The translations under genes were made by a program, and so were the position numbers. Shown here in pieces: positions 21,845 through 25,009 of a stretch of 25,009 nt of DNA (position 1 is the stretch's first letter; the number at the start of each line of letters is the position of its first letter). Source of the stretch: Bacteroidales bacterium (lineage in GTDB: Bacteria; Bacteroidota; Bacteroidia; Bacteroidales; WCHB1-69); contig JAFXPL010000090.1 in the NCBI GenBank assembly GCA_017527945.1, forward strand, positions 1-25,009, in the 5' to 3' direction. Below the pieces are notes generated by a model. The model ran no database searches. It worked only from the letters and a program-made list of their open reading frames with translations, and was not told the origin of the DNA.

Positions 21845-23545
21845 ATGAAACAGTTAATAGAATGTGTTCCTAATTTTAGTGAAGGCAGAAACCAAGACAT
21901 CATCAACCAGGTGGCCGATGTCATCCGTCAGGCAGAAGGCGTGACGTTGTTGGACGTGGACCCCGGTGCCACCACCAACCGCACGGTCGTCACCTTTGTG
22001 GGCGAGCCCGACTATGTGGTCGATGCCGCCGTGAAGCTCATCGCCAAGTGCCAGGAGCTGATCGACATGCGTAACCACCACGGCGACCACCCGCGCTTCG
22101 GCGCCACCGACGTGTGCCCGCTCGTGCCCATCGCCAACATCACGATGGAAGAGACTGTGGAGTATGCCCGCAAGCTGGCCGAACGGGTCGGCAAGGAGCT
22201 GAACATCCCCGTCTATTGCTACGAGAACGCCGCGTTCAAGCCCGAACGCCGCAACTTGGCCAACTGCCGCCAGGGTGAGTACGAAGCCCTGAAGGAGCGC
22301 ATCACCTCCAAAGAGTGGAAGCCCGACTTCGGTCCCAACAAGTTCACGGAGAGCGTCGCCAAGAGCGGTGCCACGGCTGTGGGCGCCCGCGACTTCCTCA
22401 TCGCCGTCAACTACAACCTCAACACCACCTCCACGCGCCGCGCCAACGCCATCGCCTTCGACGTGCGCGAGAAGGGCCGCCCGAAACGCGAGGGCAACAA
22501 GATCACCGGCAAGAAAGTGCTCGACGAGAACGGCAACGTGGTGATGCTCCCCGGCACGCTGAAGGGCACCAAGGCCATCGGCTGGTACATTGAGGAATAC
22601 GGCATCGCCCAAGTCTCCATGAACATCACCGACATCAACGCCACGCCGCTGCACGTCGCCTTCGACGAGGTGACCGCCAAGGCCGCCAAGCGCGGTATCC
22701 GCGTCACCGGCGCCGAAATTGTGGGTCTCATCCCCAAGAAAGTGCTCATCCAGGCCGGCAAATACTACCTTGCCAAACAGAAACGCTCCCTCGGCATCGA
22801 CGAGAAAGAGATGGTGAAGATCGCCGTGAAATCCATGGGCTTGGACGACCTCAAACCCTTCAACCCCGAAGAGAAAGTTATCGAATATCTCCTTGAGAAA
22901 GAGGATACTACGCCGAAGTTGGTCAATATGACCTGCACAGGTTTCGCCAACGAGACGGCTTCCGAGAGTCCGGCTCCCGGCGGCGGATCCATCTCCGCCT
23001 ATATGGGCTCCCTCGGCGCCGCCCTCGGCACGATGGTCGCCAACCTCTCCTCCCACAAACCCGGTTGGGACGACAAGTGGGCATATTTCTCTGAATGGGC
23101 CGAAAAGGGACAACTCGTGAAGGATCAGCTGCTTGCTCTCGTGGATGAGGACACCAACGCCTTCAACGTGATCATGAACGCGTTCGGAATGCCGAAGGGC
23201 ACGCCCGAAGAGAAGGAAGCCCGTTCGCAGGCCATCCAGGACGCCACAAAATACGCCACCGAAGTGCCGATGCGCACCATCGAGACCTCCTTCAAGGTGT
23301 TCGAGATTTGCGAGGCGATGATCAACAAGGGCAACCCCGCCAGCGTCTCCGATGCCGGTGTCGGTGTGCTCTGCGCCCGTGCGGCCGTCCACGGCGCCTA
23401 CCTCAACGTCAAAATCAACGCCTCCTCGCTGAAAGACAAGGAGTGGGCCGAGATGATGATCAACAAGGCGCACGACTACGTGGTCAAGGCCGACCAAATC
23501 GAACGCCGTCTGATGAAGAAGACGGAGAAGGTGATCGGATGTTAG
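21845..23545 (+). CDS. ftcD: Bifunctional glutamate formimidoyltransferase / formimidoyl-THF cyclodeaminase
   Basis: The product has 566 residues. Residues about 1-180 are the formiminotransferase N-subdomain (IECVPNFSEGRN, then GDHPRFGATDVCPLVP with H82, the catalytic His known from the pig enzyme). Residues about 181-325 are the C-subdomain (GARDFLIAVNYNLNTT, MNITDINATPLH). Residues about 350-560 are the helical cyclodeaminase (SESPAPGGGSISAYMGSLGAALGTMVANLS). It moves the formimino group of formiminoglutamate to THF, then releases ammonia to give 5,10-methenyl-THF, in histidine degradation. The full fusion is kept, as in animals and some Bacteroidota; other bacteria often split it. It has its own promoter and terminator and no hut genes beside it. 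Confidence 0.96.
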   Translation: MKQLIECVPNFSEGRNQDIINQVADVIRQAEGVTLLDVDPGATTNRTVVTFVGEPDYVVDAAVKLIAKCQELIDMRNHHGDHPRFGATDVCPLVPIANITMEETVEYARKLAERVGKELNIPVYCYENAAFKPERRNLANCRQGEYEALKERITSKEWKPDFGPNKFTESVAKSGATAVGARDFLIAVNYNLNTTSTRRANAIAFDVREKGRPKREGNKITGKKVLDENGNVVMLPGTLKGTKAIGWYIEEYGIAQVSMNITDINATPLHVAFDEVTAKAAKRGIRVTGAEIVGLIPKKVLIQAGKYYLAKQKRSLGIDEKEMVKIAVKSMGLDDLKPFNPEEKVIEYLLEKEDTTPKLVNMTCTGFANETASESPAPGGGSISAYMGSLGAALGTMVANLSSHKPGWDDKWAYFSEWAEKGQLVKDQLLALVDEDTNAFNVIMNAFGMPKGTPEEKEARSQAIQDATKYATEVPMRTIETSFKVFEICEAMINKGNPASVSDAGVGVLCARAAVHGAYLNVKINASSLKDKEWAEMMINKAHDYVVKADQIERRLMKKTEKVIGC

Positions 23546-23546
23546 A

Positions 23547-23570
23547 GACGTGAGACGTCGGACGTAAGAC
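23547..23570 (+). repeat. GACGTNN heptanucleotide repeat after ftcD
   Basis: Three full heptads, GACGTGA, GACGTCG and GACGTAA, are followed by GAC, in exact 7-base register. It begins one base after the ftcD stop codon and precedes the terminator. Confidence 0.65.
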
Positions 23571-23575
23571 TTTAG

Positions 23576-23626
23576 AAAATGCCGCTGTGGAGATGCGTTA
23601 TGGCGCGAATTCACGGCGGCGTTTTT
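23576..23626 (+). terminator. Rho-independent terminator after ftcD
   Basis: AAAATGCCGCTGTG (23576-23589) pairs over 14 bp, with two G-T wobbles, with CACGGCGGCGTTTT (23612-23625), followed by one more T. The loop is 22 bases and could fold further. Confidence 0.75.
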
Positions 23627-23628
23627 CT

Positions 23629-23649
23629 ATTCACGGCTCACTATTCACT
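23629..23649 (+). repeat. ATTCACK heptanucleotide repeat upstream of the secreted protein gene
   Basis: ATTCACG, GCTCACT and ATTCACT follow one another in exact 7-base register. The last ends eight bases before the -7 box at 23658, so the repeat covers the expected -33 region. Confidence 0.6.
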
Positions 23650-23657
23650 AAAAATTG

Positions 23658-23665
23658 TATCTTTG
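23658..23665 (+). promoter_or_regulatory. Bacteroidota -7 promoter box for the secreted protein at 23690
   Basis: TATCTTTG matches TAnnTTTG in the context AAAATTGTATCTTTGC, which is repeated at the next promoter (24293). The ATG follows 24 bases later. Confidence 0.75.
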
Positions 23666-23689
23666 CCAACGTTGTTAAAGCTCGATTTT

Positions 23690-24247
23690 ATGAAACGCTT
23701 ACTCCATTGCATTTTCCTATTGGTCATCCTTTGTCCGGTGAAACTCCAGGCGCAAGAGGGTCAACCGTTGGATATGCTCATTGCCAGCACCGCCGATGCG
23801 CTTGTTGATTCGATGTATTCGTTCAACCATATCAGAGCCAAAGACGTGAAATTCGGTCATTTATATGATACGGCAATGTACATCCAAACGGGCAGCGGTT
23901 TTTCCAATGAGACCGTTAAATATATGGCTCATAAACTTAACGCTGTTTCCACTGAAAAAACCGGCTTTGTGACGATTTATACATACCAAAACGATAGTGA
24001 ACAGATGTGGAAGGTGTCGAAAAAAGTCAAGTTAGATAAGAAAATGAACATTTTAGGGGGCCCACACGTGGAATTTCTTCACGACACCGTTTCCGTTACA
24101 GTCGGTTCTCGCTACTTAAGTTGGGAAAAATTCCACGGAAGAATGCGTTGGTGTATTGCCGTAAGCGATTGGATTAATTGCAAATATATCTATTCGAAAG
24201 CCGAAGAAAGATGGGTGATGGTGGAGAGCGACTTCGGCGGAATATGA
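23690..24247 (+). CDS. Small secreted protein, unknown function
   Basis: The product has 185 residues. Residues 1-22 are a Sec signal peptide (MKRLLHC, hydrophobic core, cleavage after KLQAQ). The mature part is mixed alpha/beta with many aromatic and charged residues. Notable segments are SFNHIRAKDVKFGHLYDTAMYIQ, a KVSKKVKLDKKMNILGGP turn and a C-terminal WCIAVSDWINCKYIYSKAEERWVMVE. I recognise no family; the general look is of periplasmic Bacteroidota proteins of the DUF type. The ATG at 23690 is set by the -7 box 24 bases upstream; a longer frame from 23579 runs through the ftcD terminator and promoter and is rejected. It is flanked on both sides by heptanucleotide repeats. Confidence 0.82.
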   Translation: MKRLLHCIFLLVILCPVKLQAQEGQPLDMLIASTADALVDSMYSFNHIRAKDVKFGHLYDTAMYIQTGSGFSNETVKYMAHKLNAVSTEKTGFVTIYTYQNDSEQMWKVSKKVKLDKKMNILGGPHVEFLHDTVSVTVGSRYLSWEKFHGRMRWCIAVSDWINCKYIYSKAEERWVMVESDFGGI

Positions 24248-24262
24248 AACGCACCACTGTCA

Positions 24263-24282
24263 ATAACCCATAACCCATAACC
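24263..24282 (+). repeat. ATAACCC heptanucleotide repeat upstream of the AAA-ATPase_like gene
   Basis: ATAACCC, ATAACCC and ATAACC lie in exact 7-base register, ending ten bases before the -7 box at 24293. The unit is the same as at 20261-20283. Confidence 0.68.
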
Positions 24283-24292
24283 ATTAAAATTG

Positions 24293-24300
24293 TATCTTTG
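24293..24300 (+). promoter_or_regulatory. Bacteroidota -7 promoter box for the AAA-ATPase_like gene
   Basis: TATCTTTG matches TAnnTTTG in the same AAAATTGTATCTTTGC context as 23658, 25 bases before the ATG at 24326. Confidence 0.75.
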
Positions 24301-24325
24301 CACTCTCCAAAAAATCGGTCGGAAT

Positions 24326-25009
24326 ATGAAAGTACTACCCATAGGAATACAGACTTTTGAGAAAATGCGTTCAAACGAATATGCGTATGTGGACAAGACA
24401 GCCCTCTTTCCCAAATTGGTGCAAGGGGGGTATTACTTCCTGTCGCGTCCTCGCAGGTTCGGCAAAAGCCTCTTGCTCTCCACGCTGAAAGCCTTCTTCC
24501 AAGGGAAGCGGGAACTGTTCGAGGGGCTGGCCATCGCCGATATGGAGAAAGAGTGGAAGAGCTATCCTATCCTGTATCTGGATCTGAATGTCGGCTTATA
24601 CACTTCCGTGGAAGGGCTGATAGCTGCCCTTGACTCCAATCTCACTTTATGGGAGGAGGAATACGGACTTCAGAAACTGGACAGCGATGTGGCCCAACGC
24701 TTCAAGAATGTTATTCTCTCTGTTTCGAAAAAGGAAGGGAAACAGGTGGTCGTCTTGGTGGACGAGTACGACAAGCCACTGCTGCAAGCCATTGACAACG
24801 AGCCGCTGCTGACAGAGTTCCGCAATATCCTCAAGGGTTTCTATTCCAACCTCAAGACCTGCGACGAGCACATCCGCTTCGCCTTCCTCACCGGTGTGAC
24901 CAAGTTCTCGCACGTCAGCATCTTCAGCGACCTGAACAACCTGCAGGACATCTCGCTCAACAATGCATACGCGGACATTTGCGGCTTCACCGAGGAGGAA
25001 ATCCGGCAG
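24326..25009 (+). CDS. AAA-ATPase_like family protein, N-terminal part (3' end outside window)
   Basis: The frame stays open to the window edge (228 codons). The start MKVLPIGIQTFEKMRSN and YAYVDKTALFPKLV are typical of the AAA-ATPase_like family (PF09820), abundant in many copies in Bacteroidales. Walker A is RPRRFGKSLLLSTL (G46-S48) and Walker B is VVVLVDEYDKPLL (D146, E147). FAFLTGVTKFSHVSIFSDLNNL follows, also a family hallmark. Full-length members have about 500-600 residues and usually end in a PD-(D/E)XK nuclease-like domain (DUF1703), which would lie beyond the edge. The physiological role is not established; a nucleic-acid or defence role is often guessed. It has its own promoter behind an ATAACCC repeat. 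Confidence 0.9.
   Translation, partial: MKVLPIGIQTFEKMRSNEYAYVDKTALFPKLVQGGYYFLSRPRRFGKSLLLSTLKAFFQGKRELFEGLAIADMEKEWKSYPILYLDLNVGLYTSVEGLIAALDSNLTLWEEEYGLQKLDSDVAQRFKNVILSVSKKEGKQVVVLVDEYDKPLLQAIDNEPLLTEFRNILKGFYSNLKTCDEHIRFAFLTGVTKFSHVSIFSDLNNLQDISLNNAYADICGFTEEEIRQ

Noticed and set aside
21854..23614. Open frame of 586 codons on the minus strand across ftcD
   Set aside because: Same compositional effect; the plus strand encodes a complete FtcD with catalytic motifs.
23547..23649. CRISPR array
   Set aside because: The units are 7 bases in direct tandem without spacers, and there are no cas genes.
23579..23689. Longer start for the secreted protein at 23690
   Set aside because: The added segment is the ftcD terminator, heptad repeat and promoter, and would hide the signal peptide.
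24326..25009. Transposase or mobile element at the right edge
   Set aside because: The sequence is an AAA-ATPase_like protein; no DDE or HUH motif and no terminal inverted repeats were seen.

Overview
The window reads as a chromosomal segment of a member of the Bacteroidota, most likely an uncultured Bacteroidales. Three things support this. Ten intergenic sites carry the TAnnTTTG -7 box of the Bacteroidota primary sigma factor, mostly behind A- or T-rich tracts. Shine-Dalgarno sequences are weak, and several genes start at GTG or TTG. The gene content is also typical: a PorW/SprE lipoprotein of type IX secretion, a bactofilin-AtpZ pair, an AmgK-like kinase fused to a RapZ C-terminal domain, and an AAA-ATPase_like family protein. 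The segment is gene-dense, with no gene-free stretch over 300 bases, and no rRNA, tRNA, CRISPR array, transposase or prophage was seen.

Layout. (1) 1-2303: the 3' end of an EF-G paralogue converges on a ptb-cdaA operon (phosphate acyltransferase, then c-di-AMP cyclase), with a strong bidirectional terminator between them. (2) 2332-3377: a divergent promoter pair, then a secreted carboxypeptidase-regulatory-like protein, apparently on a leaderless GTG-initiated message, overlapping a small membrane protein. (3) 3464-5116: an MFS transporter with its own promoter and terminator. (4) 5267-10405: rsmE, polA (its 3'-5' exonuclease domain looks catalytically dead) and a phosphoethanolamine-transferase-like membrane enzyme. 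(5) 10503-16124: a seven-gene transcription unit: riboflavin synthase, PorW-like lipoprotein, bactofilin, AtpZ-like protein, a four-helix membrane protein, purC and 5-formyl-THF cyclo-ligase. The F1Fo ATP synthase genes I would expect after the AtpZ pair are not there. (6) 16210-21717: a cell-envelope unit: short-chain polyprenyl diphosphate synthase, PBP2, RodA, and the amino-sugar-kinase-like/RapZ fusion. (7) 21845-23545: bifunctional FtcD for histidine and folate one-carbon metabolism, ending in a terminator. (8) 23690-25009: a small secreted protein and the N-terminal part of an AAA-ATPase_like protein cut by the window edge.

Much of the content is housekeeping, with an envelope theme: isoprenoid carrier supply, the PBP2/RodA elongation synthase, possible amino-sugar salvage, bactofilin, PorW and a phosphoethanolamine transferase. 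I do not see a clear new multi-gene defence or biosynthetic system. The items most worth a second look are: heptanucleotide micro-repeat families (ATAACCC, ATTCACK, GACGTNN) in gaps between genes; the kinase-RapZ fusion next to rodA; the orphan bactofilin-AtpZ-membrane protein module; the degenerate proofreading domain of Pol I, with a small palindromic patch in its linker; and the putative leaderless GTG gene.
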